DNA from: CAISOG01 sp044375625
GTDB taxonomy: Bacteria > Pseudomonadota > Alphaproteobacteria > CAISOG01
Length of the DNA stretch: 64,000 nucleotides
Assembly (NCBI GenBank): GCA_044375625.1
Contig: JBILMH010000001.1
Coordinates: forward strand, 1-64,000
Reading direction: 5' to 3'
A model generated the notes under the pieces. It was given only the letters and a program-made list of their open reading frames with translations, was not told the origin of the DNA and made no database searches. Shown in pieces: positions 1 through 7,821 of the stretch. The translations under genes were made by a program, and so were the position numbers. How positions within the stretch are numbered: the stretch's first letter is position 1; each line of letters opens with the position of its first letter.

Positions 1-666
1 GGTGATGCGGTGGCGCAATTTAATCTCGGTGTGATGTACGCTAAAGGTCAGGGGGTAACAAGAGATTACGCCGAAGCGGTGAAATGGTATCGCAAAGCGG
101 CTGAACAGGGATTGGCAGCGGCGCAATTTAATCTCGGTGTGATGTATGAAAAAGGTCAGGGTGTAACGAGGGATTATGCCGAAGCGGTTAAATGGTATCG
201 GAAAGCGGCGGAACAGGGCGATGCGGATGCGCAATCCAATCTCGGTGTGATGTATGGAACAGGTCAGGGGGTAACGCGGGACTATGCCGAAGCGGTTAAA
301 TGGTTTCGCAAAGCGGCTGAACAGGGTAATGCGGATGCGCAATCCAATCTCGGTGTGATGTATGGAACAGGTCAGGGGGTAACGCGGGACTATGCCGAAG
401 CGGTTAAATGGTTTCGCAAAGCGGCTGAACAGGGTAATGCGGTGGCGCAATTTAATCTCGGTGTGATGTATCGTAAAGGAGAAGGGGTAACGAGGGACTA
501 TGAAAAAGCCTATATTTGGTTTGCACGGGCGGCCGCACAGGGGCATGAGGATGCCTCTAAGACTCTTAACATTACTGAAAAAACACTAACCCCCGAACAG
601 CTGGCGCGGGCACAAAAGGCGGCCAGCCAACCGTTGAACACCGCACCGAAGGATCCGTCCCCCTAA
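1..666 (+). CDS. Sel1-repeat (TPR-like) protein, 5' end outside window
   Basis: The frame is open from the first base, so the true start lies upstream; the GTG at position 10 is inside a repeat and is not a start. Five Sel1-like repeats of exactly 36 residues are visible, each with the core NLGVMY..G.GV.RDY.EA..W..KAA.QG, followed by a tail of about 38 residues containing a TPEQLARAQ helix. Sel1 repeats fold as paired alpha helices forming a curved protein-binding surface; bacterial members are often exported or membrane-linked adaptor proteins, but the substrate cannot be inferred and the signal sequence is not in view. Repeats 3 and 4 are almost identical at DNA level, which suggests recent duplication. 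Confidence 0.9.
   Translation, partial: GDAVAQFNLGVMYAKGQGVTRDYAEAVKWYRKAAEQGLAAAQFNLGVMYEKGQGVTRDYAEAVKWYRKAAEQGDADAQSNLGVMYGTGQGVTRDYAEAVKWFRKAAEQGNADAQSNLGVMYGTGQGVTRDYAEAVKWFRKAAEQGNAVAQFNLGVMYRKGEGVTRDYEKAYIWFARAAAQGHEDASKTLNITEKTLTPEQLARAQKAASQPLNTAPKDPSP
13..552 (+). repeat. Five in-frame 108-bp tandem repeats within the Sel1 gene
   Basis: Units begin at 13, 121, 229, 337 and 445. Units 3 (229-336) and 4 (337-444) differ only in the last codon (GAT versus GTG). Unit 5 is the most diverged, as expected for a capping repeat. Confidence 0.93.
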
Positions 667-705
667 CCCTTTGCGCCTTGCCACCGCCCCACCTCATCAC
701 AACCC

Positions 706-799
706 TGTCATCCTCCGCGAAGGCGGGGGATCCATGCGATGGTACGGCTAAGGGTAGCTAGCAACAGGGCTCTGGATCTCCGCCTACGCGGAGATGACA
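706..799. repeat. Family A palindromic element (full copy)
   Basis: Starts TGTCATCC and ends GGAGATGACA. The outer arms are inverted copies of each other over about 26 bases with a few mismatches. Each arm is also a hairpin of its own: CCTCCGC/GCGGGGG on the left and ATCTCCGC/GCGGAGAT on the right. The core begins ATGCGATGG and ends CAACAGGGCTCT. Related inverted copies lie at 47349-47452 and 47652-47757. Confidence 0.85.
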
Positions 800-842
800 A
801 CGGAGTGGTGGCGCGAATGAGTGCGATGCATCCACATCACAA

Positions 843-938
843 TGTCATTCTACCCTTTATGGGGTGAATCTCAAATCCCAACCGTCAAACAAGCGGCGAG
901 GGGGTAAGGAGATCCTACTCACAAGGAGTAGGATGACA
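843..938. repeat. Family B palindromic element (full copy)
   Basis: Starts TGTCATTC and ends AGGATGACA. The left arm has a hairpin TTCTACCC/GGGGTGAA and the right arm CCTACTC/GAGTAGG. The same element in opposite orientation is at 47511-47607, and a longer chimeric copy at 38791-38950. Length and terminal bases match family A although the internal sequence differs. Confidence 0.85.
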
Positions 939-995
939 ATGGAGTGGTAGAAATGGTGGAGCTAGGATGACAAAGGTGGAAATGCCTTCTTAAGT

Positions 996-1077
996 CGTCA
1001 TCCTCCGCCCCAAGTCATAAGAAAAGGCGGGGGATCCATGCGATGGAACGGCTGAGGGCAGCTGGCAACAGGGCTCT
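996..1077. repeat. Family A element, partial copy
   Basis: Carries the left end GTCATCCTCCGC, an insertion inside the left hairpin loop, and the core from ATGCGATGG to CAACAGGGCTCT, then stops without the right hairpin arm. Confidence 0.75.
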
Positions 1078-1114
1078 AAAAATCCTGCTGCCACCAAAAA
1101 ACAATCCATTCAGG

Positions 1115-1159
1115 CACAAAAAAACCAGCCGCTTCACCCAATTGGGCAAGGCGGCTGGT
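1115..1159 (-). terminator. Rho-independent terminator of the Gly/Arg-rich protein gene
   Basis: Read on the minus strand, ACCAGCCGC pairs with GCGGCTGGT across a loop that contains CCCAATTGGG, followed by a run of seven T. It lies about 50 bases after the stop of the minus-strand gene ending at 1210. Confidence 0.85.
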
Positions 1160-1209
1160 GTTCATTGGGGTTATGGCAGGGGTGCAGACTTTGCGCCCCC
1201 TAAATAATC

Positions 1210-1644
1210 CTAGAAGCGTTTTTTGGCGCGGGGTGGGCGGTCGCCGCCGTCATCATCGCGTGAGCGAAAGGGTCGATCCCCACCCTCACCAGGGCGGCTG
1301 TTGAATCCGCCACCGCGTTGGGGGCGATCGCCGCCGCCGGAATCGCCAAAGCGAGAAAAGCTGGGGGGGCGACGAAAGCCGCCTTCATCGCCGCCGCCAA
1401 AGTCGCCGCGTGGTTCAAAGCGTGGACGTGGGCGAAAGCCCCCCTCATCCCCGCCGCGATCACCGCGTGGCTCAAAGGCGCGTTTTGGGCGGATAACGGT
1501 TGATCCGGTGGCGGACTCAGCCGCGGTAATCAGTTGCAGGGCAATTTCCACTGCGGCCGCTGCACGGTCTTCGTGGTCAGCAGGCGTATCGCCGTAAAGG
1601 GTGGCGGCCAATTCAACCACCAAACGGGCATCATCAAATGACAT
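1210..1644 (-). CDS. Hypothetical protein with N-terminal helical domain and RGG-rich tail
   Basis: 144 residues, not recognised as a named family. Residues 1-45 form an amphipathic alpha-helical region rich in Ala, Leu and acidic residues. From about residue 50 to the end the protein is a low-complexity tail of Gly, Arg, Asp, Pro and Phe with repeated units such as FEPRGD, GGDEGGFR and GGGDRP, ending in RAKKRF. RGG-type tails bind RNA or single-stranded DNA in other proteins and promote condensation, so nucleic-acid binding is plausible but inferred. It starts with ATG, has its own terminator and appears monocistronic. High GC in the tail produces long open frames on other strands, but only this frame has a structured N-terminus plus a terminator. 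Confidence 0.7.
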   Translation of the reverse strand: MSFDDARLVVELAATLYGDTPADHEDRAAAAVEIALQLITAAESATGSTVIRPKRAFEPRGDRGGDEGGFRPRPRFEPRGDFGGGDEGGFRRPPSFSRFGDSGGGDRPQRGGGFNSRPGEGGDRPFRSRDDDGGDRPPRAKKRF

Positions 1645-1835
1645 TATCAGTAACTTTCAATTTAGGGGCGGTATAACGAACAATCGTTGGAACAATTTAT
1701 CCCGTCAAACACCACGCCGCGCCCCAAAACACATTACAAACGAGGTGACCTGCAAATAAACATGACAAAAGCAATCTTGGCAAGAAAATAATGCAGCAAG
1801 TGAAAAAAGCCGTTGCCCTTTTTCAGGGGGGGGCG

Positions 1836-2465
1836 TCAGCGCAATTCGCCCGAAATATCCAGGGTAGATTTGCCATCGCGCCATTCCCGCAGGCGAAAGG
1901 GGCGGGCAACTTGGCGATTGCCAGGCGTCGGGCTTTTGGCCTCTTCGGTTTTCGCCAGCCCTACATCAAATTGGCGCATCACCGATTGGCCGTTAATGTC
2001 AATCTGCACGGTGCCCGCAACAAACAGTTCGGGGCGTACCACCGCCCATCCGAACAGGTCGTTGGTGCCACGATCCCCCGTGGGCAGGGCGTAGCGCAGG
2101 AAGCGTTGGTTGCGGTCGCCGCCACGGTTGGCGGTGTAGATCGGGCTGAATTGCATTTCGCGCGTGCGGTCAACCAGGGTGCGAAAGCCGCGATTGGGCA
2201 TCCCCAGCTCTACCCCGCGCAGCAAAAATCCGCCCAACCCCGCCATCGGCAGCGACAGAATCTCTACCCGTCCGCTTAACGGCAACTCCTCCAGCTTTTG
2301 CCCCTGTTGCAGGCTGCTCGGCTCCACCGCCACCGTGTAGTTGCCGGTAAAGGCCGTCAGGCTTTGAGCATGGGCAGGATTGGGTTGAAATAAGATGGTC
2401 GCCGCGATGGCGCACAAGATGGTCAGGATTGGGCGCACGGATAAACGGGGTTGGCGACACAGCAT
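1836..2465 (-). CDS. Exported hypothetical protein downstream of hemF
   Basis: About 209 residues from the ATG at 2465, five bases after the hemF stop; a TTG at 2477 overlapping the hemF end is an alternative start. The N-terminus has basic residues, a hydrophobic stretch (ILTILCAIAATILF) and an AHA-Q signal-peptidase I type site near residue 33, so the mature protein is probably periplasmic. No family was recognised. The tight spacing indicates cotranscription and possibly translational coupling with hemF, but a heme-related role is only a guess. Confidence 0.75.
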   Translation of the reverse strand: MLCRQPRLSVRPILTILCAIAATILFQPNPAHAQSLTAFTGNYTVAVEPSSLQQGQKLEELPLSGRVEILSLPMAGLGGFLLRGVELGMPNRGFRTLVDRTREMQFSPIYTANRGGDRNQRFLRYALPTGDRGTNDLFGWAVVRPELFVAGTVQIDINGQSVMRQFDVGLAKTEEAKSPTPGNRQVARPFRLREWRDGKSTLDISGELR

Positions 2466-2470
2466 GGGGG

Positions 2471-3328
2471 CTACCAAACCGCGCCAGGGGGTAGGGAGAC
2501 AAAAATCGCCTCCAAATTGCCGCCGGTTTCGATACCAAATTTGGTGCCGCGATCGTACAACAGGTTGAATTCGATATAGCGGCCGCGCTTAATCGCCTGT
2601 TGATGCTTATCCTCCTCTGTCCAGGGCTGTTTGGCCTTGGCGCGCACCAGGCGGGGATAGACATCCAAAAAGGCCGCGCCAACATCCTGCACAAAGCTGA
2701 ACTGCTTCGCCAAATCCCCCTCCAGATAGTCAAAGAAAATGCCGCCAATCCCGCGTGCCTCACCCCGATGGGGCAGGAAGAAATACTCATCGCACCATTG
2801 CTTAAAGCGCGGGTAATAGGTCGGATCGTTGTGGTCGCAGGCCTGCTGCATCGATTGGTGAAAGGCCGCCGCCTCAACAGGGTCGGCAAAAGTGGGGGTC
2901 AGATCGGCGCCGCCGCCGAACCAGGCCTTGGTGGTAATCAGGTGGCGCAGGTTCATGTGAACCGCTGGCACAAAGGGATTTCGCGGGTGCAGCACCAGGG
3001 AGATGCCCGCCGCCCAAAAGCTGGGGTCACTCTCCGCCCCGGGAATTTGCGTGGCAAAGCGCGGATCAAATCGCCCCCAAACCGTTGAGACGTTGACGCC
3101 CGCCTTATCAAACACCGCGCCGTTGGTCATCACCCGCATTTCCCCGCCGCCACCGCCAGCCCTCTCCCAGCTTTTGGGGCTAAAGTCGGCCGCGGGGTGC
3201 TCTGCCGTGGCGAACTGCTCCTCCAACGTGGTTAGGGCGGCGCAAATTTGGTTCTGCAACAGGCTGACATAATGGCTGACGTCCCCGGCCAGCGCCGCAT
3301 TGCTGTTGGCGGCAAGGGGAAAAGACAT
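2471..3328 (-). CDS. hemF: Oxygen-dependent coproporphyrinogen III oxidase
   Basis: HemF carries out aerobic oxidative decarboxylation of coproporphyrinogen III to protoporphyrinogen IX in heme synthesis, in the cytoplasm. The 285-residue product is of normal length. Family signatures include WERAGGGGG near residue 54, a HPRNPFVPAVHMN stretch from H114, AWFGGGADLTP at about 135-145, a FFLPHRGEARGIGGIFFD stretch and a C-terminal GRYIEFNLLYDRGT-type segment. The ATG at 3328 has an AGGAAGG ribosome-binding site six bases upstream. It is first in a two-gene unit with the exported protein at 1836-2465. Confidence 0.97.
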   Translation of the reverse strand: MSFPLAANSNAALAGDVSHYVSLLQNQICAALTTLEEQFATAEHPAADFSPKSWERAGGGGGEMRVMTNGAVFDKAGVNVSTVWGRFDPRFATQIPGAESDPSFWAAGISLVLHPRNPFVPAVHMNLRHLITTKAWFGGGADLTPTFADPVEAAAFHQSMQQACDHNDPTYYPRFKQWCDEYFFLPHRGEARGIGGIFFDYLEGDLAKQFSFVQDVGAAFLDVYPRLVRAKAKQPWTEEDKHQQAIKRGRYIEFNLLYDRGTKFGIETGGNLEAIFVSLPPGAVW

Positions 3329-3459
3329 GGCGCGCCTTCCTAACAGCGTGGAATCTGGTCGTGATGCCTGGGCATCGGTCGACCATGGTGGTCATTTCCT
3401 ACACTGTATCACATCCCCCCCCGCTGTCGATAGTGGGGGGATGCGTCTGTCCGTTGGGG

Positions 3460-5046
3460 TTAAGCGGCTTGGGTAAAAGTGGCGAAGGCAAAGGGTTGCA
3501 GGGTTACTGTGTCATTCTGAACACTCACCCCCTCCTGCCACTCTACCGTGCCCAGGCCTCCCAATCCTTTCAGCTCCACCGATTCAGCGGCAAAGTTGAA
3601 CAGCCCCAGCATGGTTTGATTGCCGTGACGATACTCCAGTTGCAGAACCTGCTCGTTAGAGTTGCTGCTATCCACGGTGGCTTTTTTGATCCACGGGTGG
3701 TTTTTACGCCACGCAATCAATCGACGATAGTGGTTTAGTGTCGATTGGGGATCTTCCTCTTGCGAATCCACCGCCAAATTTTGTTGCGCCGCATCTACGG
3801 GAAGCCAGGTGTTGGCCGCCGTGCTAAAGCCTGCGTTGGCGGCATCTTTAACCCATGGCATGGGGGTGCGGGCACCATCACGACCAACGTGGTCGGGGTA
3901 AAAGGCTATGTCGTAAGGGTCAACCAAATCTTCAAACCGCAGCTCAGCCGTAGGCAGTCCCAACTCCTCCCCCTGATACAGGCACAGCCCGCCAGGCAGT
4001 GTTAGCACCACCGCGGCGATCATCTTGGCAAAAGCGGCACGATGGCTCGGATCCTGCGAACCCATGCGGGTAACGTGGCGGGGGGCATCGTGGTTGCTGA
4101 GCGCCCAGCAGGAGGTGCCTGGCAGAAAGCCCGCTAAGCCACCCGCCAGCTTTTCGCGGAACAACCCTACCGTTACCAGCTCACGGATATCCAGCATGTT
4201 AAAGCTATAGCTCAGGTCGAATTTATCAGCGCCAACATAGGTGCGGGCGATCTCCACCGTGCCAACTTCGCCAAGCAGCAGCGCGCCAGGGTAGCGATCT
4301 GCCACCTTACGAATGTCGCGGATGAAGTCGATGGTCGCTGGCTGACCAAGGTCATACACATGGTCTTGCATCCCAAAAGGGGAATCTGAAAGCGCGCCAC
4401 TGGTAGAACCTCGCGGGGCGGGTGGGTTGTTGCGCAGCTGCGGGTCGTAATGAGCAAAATGGATGGCATCAAAGCGGAAACCCTTCACGCCTTGCTGAAG
4501 CCAGTATTCGACCACTGCCAACAACTCTTCTCGCACTGCTGGTGCGTAGAGGTTCAGGGCAGGCTGTTCCCCCAAAAAGTGAGTCAGGTAGTATTGTTGG
4601 CGCCGTGGTTCCCAGCGCCAGGCCGAGCCACCAAACACCGATTGCCAATTGTTGGGAACATTACCATCAGGCAGGGGATCAGCCCACACATACCAATCGG
4701 CTTTCGGATTGTCACGGCTGGCACGACTTTCCAGAAACCATGGATGCTGGTTGGAACTATGAGCCAGTACCAGATCGACCATGATCCCTAGATTGTGTTG
4801 TGCCGCATCGGCAATCAACTGCGCCAGATCAGCGTTTGATCCAAACAGCGGGTCAACCGTGCGGTAGTCGCTGACATCATAGCCGAAATCCTTTTGCGGA
4901 GAAAGGAAAAAGGGCGAAATCCACACCATATCGACACCCAGCTTGGCCAGATAAGGCAGGCGATCAACAATCCCGCGCAAATCGCCAACGCCATCCCCAT
5001 TGCTGTCCTGAAAGCTGCGGGGATAAATCTGATAAATTGTGGTCAT
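3460..5046 (-). CDS. GH13 alpha-glucosidase / oligo-1,6-glucosidase
   Basis: 528 residues, a complete GH13 enzyme resembling the alpha-glucosidases of sugar-using alphaproteobacteria. The TIM barrel starts at once (IYQIYPRSF). The retaining catalytic triad is visible: nucleophile D193 in GFRFDAIH, acid/base E260 in LLGEVG and transition-state stabiliser D320 in SNHDAPR; PWV and a beta-sandwich domain follow. It should hydrolyse terminal alpha-1,4 or alpha-1,6 glucosyl bonds of small maltooligosaccharides. No signal peptide is seen, so it acts in the cytoplasm. The ATG at 5046 has a GAGGATA ribosome-binding site. It follows the second GH13-family gene after 47 bases and is probably cotranscribed with it. 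Confidence 0.93.
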   Translation of the reverse strand: MTTIYQIYPRSFQDSNGDGVGDLRGIVDRLPYLAKLGVDMVWISPFFLSPQKDFGYDVSDYRTVDPLFGSNADLAQLIADAAQHNLGIMVDLVLAHSSNQHPWFLESRASRDNPKADWYVWADPLPDGNVPNNWQSVFGGSAWRWEPRRQQYYLTHFLGEQPALNLYAPAVREELLAVVEYWLQQGVKGFRFDAIHFAHYDPQLRNNPPAPRGSTSGALSDSPFGMQDHVYDLGQPATIDFIRDIRKVADRYPGALLLGEVGTVEIARTYVGADKFDLSYSFNMLDIRELVTVGLFREKLAGGLAGFLPGTSCWALSNHDAPRHVTRMGSQDPSHRAAFAKMIAAVVLTLPGGLCLYQGEELGLPTAELRFEDLVDPYDIAFYPDHVGRDGARTPMPWVKDAANAGFSTAANTWLPVDAAQQNLAVDSQEEDPQSTLNHYRRLIAWRKNHPWIKKATVDSSNSNEQVLQLEYRHGNQTMLGLFNFAAESVELKGLGGLGTVEWQEGVSVQNDTVTLQPFAFATFTQAA

Positions 5047-5093
5047 GGGCTATATATCCTCGTTAAAAATACAGAAAATTTTGGTTTTGTCAA

Positions 5094-6434
5094 TTATCGG
5101 AGCTGGATATTGCTCGTTAGATTTACAAATTGATCCAACCAGTCTGGACGATTGCCATGGTAAAAAATAGCGTGTGTTGGAATATCAGGGTGTTGTTCTG
5201 CAATAGGTACAAAATTTTCTGGATGCCCGGATTGTTCACAGGCAGTTTTTAGGACATCATCAGGCAATTGGCCATTAGCAATATTGTGTACAGTGACAAG
5301 AGTCGTTCCATCTTCCTTCCAGCGCCATTGGATAAACCCCCCCGAGTCGCCTAGAGGTTTTGAGTCTATTAACAATGGTGATTTGAGAAGAGGGTTGTTT
5401 TGTCGGCAAGCATTTATAGATGCTATGTATGCTCTTAAATCACATTGGGGATTACTAAGCATTTGATCTGGTGTTCGCGGTTTATTGATATAACGACCTT
5501 CCGCAGGGTGGTTTAGGATATTTGCACGCTCTTCTGTGCAGAACTCAAATCCCGCCTGGGCAAATGGAATCCCAAAATTTGATGCGGCCCAATAACGCTG
5601 TTTGTGTGCGTCAATAATGCTTTCGGCTGGTAATGTTTTGTTCTGTTTCAGGATTTTTGTTGCAAGAGGCAGTTCATCATGAGTGCTAACAGGTGCTATG
5701 ATCCGCTTTCCACGCCTTAGTAGTAAATTTCTTTCGTCAAGTAGCCATGGCTCTAAGCCTGCTTCAGAAAAATAGTGACTAGAATATAAGCTGTGAAAAG
5801 GCTTACTAAGATCACGTATTCCTTGATGCCCGCAGCCTACAGTTTCTCCTATGAACGTCATATCAGGAAATGTGTTAATGATTTCTTCCCATGCGTTGCT
5901 AGGTATGTTGTTGGGGTAATCCGCACGAATAGCTGTAAACCCAAGCGTCTTTGCCCATTCAATCGTTTGAATAGCATCTGCTACTAGTAGAGGTATGTTT
6001 TCCTCAGACCAATTAAGGGGACGAACATCGTCCCAAGCGTCACCGTCAACAATCAATGCATTTGTCTGATAGAGTGAAGGATTCTCTGTAATCCAAGGGT
6101 GATCAGTGGATGTGTGGTTTAAGACGAGATCAAATATTGGTTGCATACCCTGGGTTTTAGCCAATGCAGTAACATATTGCATTGCTTGGGTGGCCTCCTG
6201 CTCGCTTAACCCTCCAGCGATACTTGGGTCAAAGGCTCTGTGATCTTTAATTGAGTAAAAACAACCATATTTTCCAGAGGGCGCTGTCTGTTCTCCACGT
6301 TGGCAGAAAGGTGTCAGATGCACGGCATCAAATCTCATGGAGCTGATATGAGTCAGCCAAGCCTCCCAATTTTCAATTTGAGCAAGCGAACCTATAAAGG
6401 GAGTAGGTATTGAGTAAACACTATGAATGTTCAT
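5094..6434 (-). CDS. Atypical GH13-family alpha-amylase-like protein
   Basis: 446 residues with a divergent GH13 barrel. FDAVHLTPF near residue 35 fits strand 2, and FDLVLNHTS near 101 contains the conserved DxxxNH. The three acids are kept: D172 in AIRADY, E197 in FIGETVG and D253 in STHDEL. Segments between them (the DDVRPLNW loop, then GFTAIRADY and a weak sandwich domain) are unlike ordinary amylases and faintly recall the maltosyltransferase branch (GlgE-like), so transfer rather than hydrolysis is possible. No signal peptide. Base composition is visibly AT-richer than the neighbouring alpha-glucosidase, suggesting different ancestry. The two genes probably form an alpha-glucan or maltooligosaccharide unit. 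Confidence 0.8.
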   Translation of the reverse strand: MNIHSVYSIPTPFIGSLAQIENWEAWLTHISSMRFDAVHLTPFCQRGEQTAPSGKYGCFYSIKDHRAFDPSIAGGLSEQEATQAMQYVTALAKTQGMQPIFDLVLNHTSTDHPWITENPSLYQTNALIVDGDAWDDVRPLNWSEENIPLLVADAIQTIEWAKTLGFTAIRADYPNNIPSNAWEEIINTFPDMTFIGETVGCGHQGIRDLSKPFHSLYSSHYFSEAGLEPWLLDERNLLLRRGKRIIAPVSTHDELPLATKILKQNKTLPAESIIDAHKQRYWAASNFGIPFAQAGFEFCTEERANILNHPAEGRYINKPRTPDQMLSNPQCDLRAYIASINACRQNNPLLKSPLLIDSKPLGDSGGFIQWRWKEDGTTLVTVHNIANGQLPDDVLKTACEQSGHPENFVPIAEQHPDIPTHAIFYHGNRPDWLDQFVNLTSNIQLR

Positions 6435-6608
6435 ATCATGATCAAATTAAAGTTATCAAGAGTCATTCTAAGACGGGCAAAAACATCTGTACAATACTCT
6501 TTTAAAAATAGTTCGCCAGCAGGAATGGGTGCGATGCAATATAATGTACCACTCCTCATTTAAGAGCCTCGTATCGTCTAAAAATCCAACCAAAACAACC
6601 AATAAAAA

Positions 6609-6694
6609 TGGTGCGGTCGAGAGGACTTGAACCTCCAAGGGGTTTCCCCCACAACGACCTCAACGTTGCGCGTCTACCATTTCGCCACGACCGC
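6609..6694 (-). tRNA. tRNA-Leu (GAG)
   Basis: Minus-strand sequence begins GCGGTCGTGG and ends CGACCGCACCA. Acceptor stem GCGGTCG pairs with CGACCGC, the CCA is encoded, and the anticodon arm CAACG-TTGAGGT-CGTTG gives anticodon GAG. There is a long class II variable arm (TGGGGGAAACCCCTTG) and a T-loop TTCAAGT. It reads CUC and CUU. Confidence 0.96.
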
Positions 6695-6775
6695 CCAGGC
6701 TGCACAGCATACGCAAAGCGGCAACAAACTGCAACAGTTGGCTTGGCGGCTCCGCAACTTAAGAGCGGTCACGCC

Positions 6776-7732
6776 CTATTGCACATAAACGGTTTTGACG
6801 TAGGTGTACATGTTGGTACCCGCAGCCAACCCAAGATTCGCATTGCTACAAAATTCGTTGCGCGGTTCGCCGCTGATGATTGGTTGACCAGCTATTAGCA
6901 CCCCCCCAGGTGGCTGATTGATGCCGCCCTGCGAAAACTCAGGAGCGGATGTTGGGGTTCTGCTGTCAGCGGCTGCTGCCGCGGGGGTTGCCGCGACCAA
7001 CGGTGCCCAACGGTTGGTTCCATCATTGGCGGCCGATTTACTCCAAGCACTAACGCGCACTATTGGTGTTGGTGCATCACTGAGCGGGGCGGCAAAAAGC
7101 AAGTTGTTGGTCTGTTGGCAAACAGCAAGACGCAGGGGGAATGTGTAAACGATAAGATCGTTGGTTAGGGATGACCCCACCCACTGCTGCCCCGCTTGCA
7201 AAACATTGCGCCCTAACCCCAAATTGACACGGCCAAGATACCAGGCGCAGCCATTGCCATTGGTATCGGTATCATTGGTGGGGTTCAGGGCACAAGCCCC
7301 CTGCGTCGCACCAGCGCCATGGATGTCTACAATCGGGGTGTCCACATAGCTGCCGGTGGCAACCTTTGGTGGGGTCAGCCCCCCGCGTGGCCGCCAAAGA
7401 TTGGCAACATTATTGCGCACCGCATCGGTTCCGCCCATCACCGCATACAGCTGATACCCCTTAAGGTTATTGGCGGACAAATAGGAAGCAATTTGCACCT
7501 CAAACCCCTTGCCCGTGGTTAGAAGAAAGGATGCGCCCAACCGTTCCTCCTCCTGCTCACCAACCGAGCTGGCGCCGCGGTTGCCCAGCGCGATGGCGCC
7601 AATGACAATAGCCATCAGCGCCACCACCACCAGAATAAGGCCGATGGCAAAGCCATTTTGCCCCCGACCAAGCTTTGCAGATCCTGGTAATTGTGAAACA
7701 GTCGAGAACGGCAGGGGAAAATTTTGTGGCAA
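6776..7732 (-). CDS. Prepilin-like membrane-anchored protein
   Basis: About 318 residues. Residues 23-50 (GRGQNGFAIGLILVVVALMA, then IVIGAIAL) look like a type IV prepilin N-terminus: basic leader, Gly-Phe junction and a long hydrophobic helix. The Glu normally at mature position 5 is absent. The remainder is a globular Gly, Asn and Thr-rich region with paired Cys and no recognised domain. The first codon used here is TTG, with no clear ribosome-binding site, so the start is uncertain. No pilus assembly genes are nearby. It is divergent from bioF. Pseudopilin, minor pilin or simple membrane anchor are all possible. Confidence 0.65.
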   Translation of the reverse strand: MPQNFPLPFSTVSQLPGSAKLGRGQNGFAIGLILVVVALMAIVIGAIALGNRGASSVGEQEEERLGASFLLTTGKGFEVQIASYLSANNLKGYQLYAVMGGTDAVRNNVANLWRPRGGLTPPKVATGSYVDTPIVDIHGAGATQGACALNPTNDTDTNGNGCAWYLGRVNLGLGRNVLQAGQQWVGSSLTNDLIVYTFPLRLAVCQQTNNLLFAAPLSDAPTPIVRVSAWSKSAANDGTNRWAPLVAATPAAAAADSRTPTSAPEFSQGGINQPPGGVLIAGQPIISGEPRNEFCSNANLGLAAGTNMYTYVKTVYVQ

Positions 7733-7821
7733 GATTCAAACCTCATAAAAACCAAATTAAAGTTTAGTCACTTTACGTTACGCCATTTTGACAGAAACAG
7801 CCAGAACATGTGTAAAAGGGT

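Larger units (their letters stand above)
667..1111. other. Intergenic region filled with palindromic repeat elements
   Basis: No credible coding frame. The stretch holds two complete roughly 95-bp double-hairpin elements of two families and one partial copy, listed separately. A short fragment at about 961-971 (GCTAGGATGAC) resembles an isolated element end. Confidence 0.8.

Noticed and set aside
1..552. Regular repeats that might suggest a CRISPR array
   Set aside because: The 108-bp units are contiguous, in frame and encode Sel1 repeats; there are no spacers and no cas genes.
1200..1600. Several long open frames overlapping the Gly/Arg-rich gene on both strands
   Set aside because: They follow from the GC-rich repeats of the RGG tail; none has a structured domain or ribosome-binding site, and only the minus-strand frame from 1644 is matched by a terminator.
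3362..3442. Small palindromes (GATGC..GCATC and CATCCCCCC..GGGGGGATG) before hemF as regulator sites or terminator
   Set aside because: Neither matches a known operator, and the C/G hairpin has no T-run on the transcribed strand.
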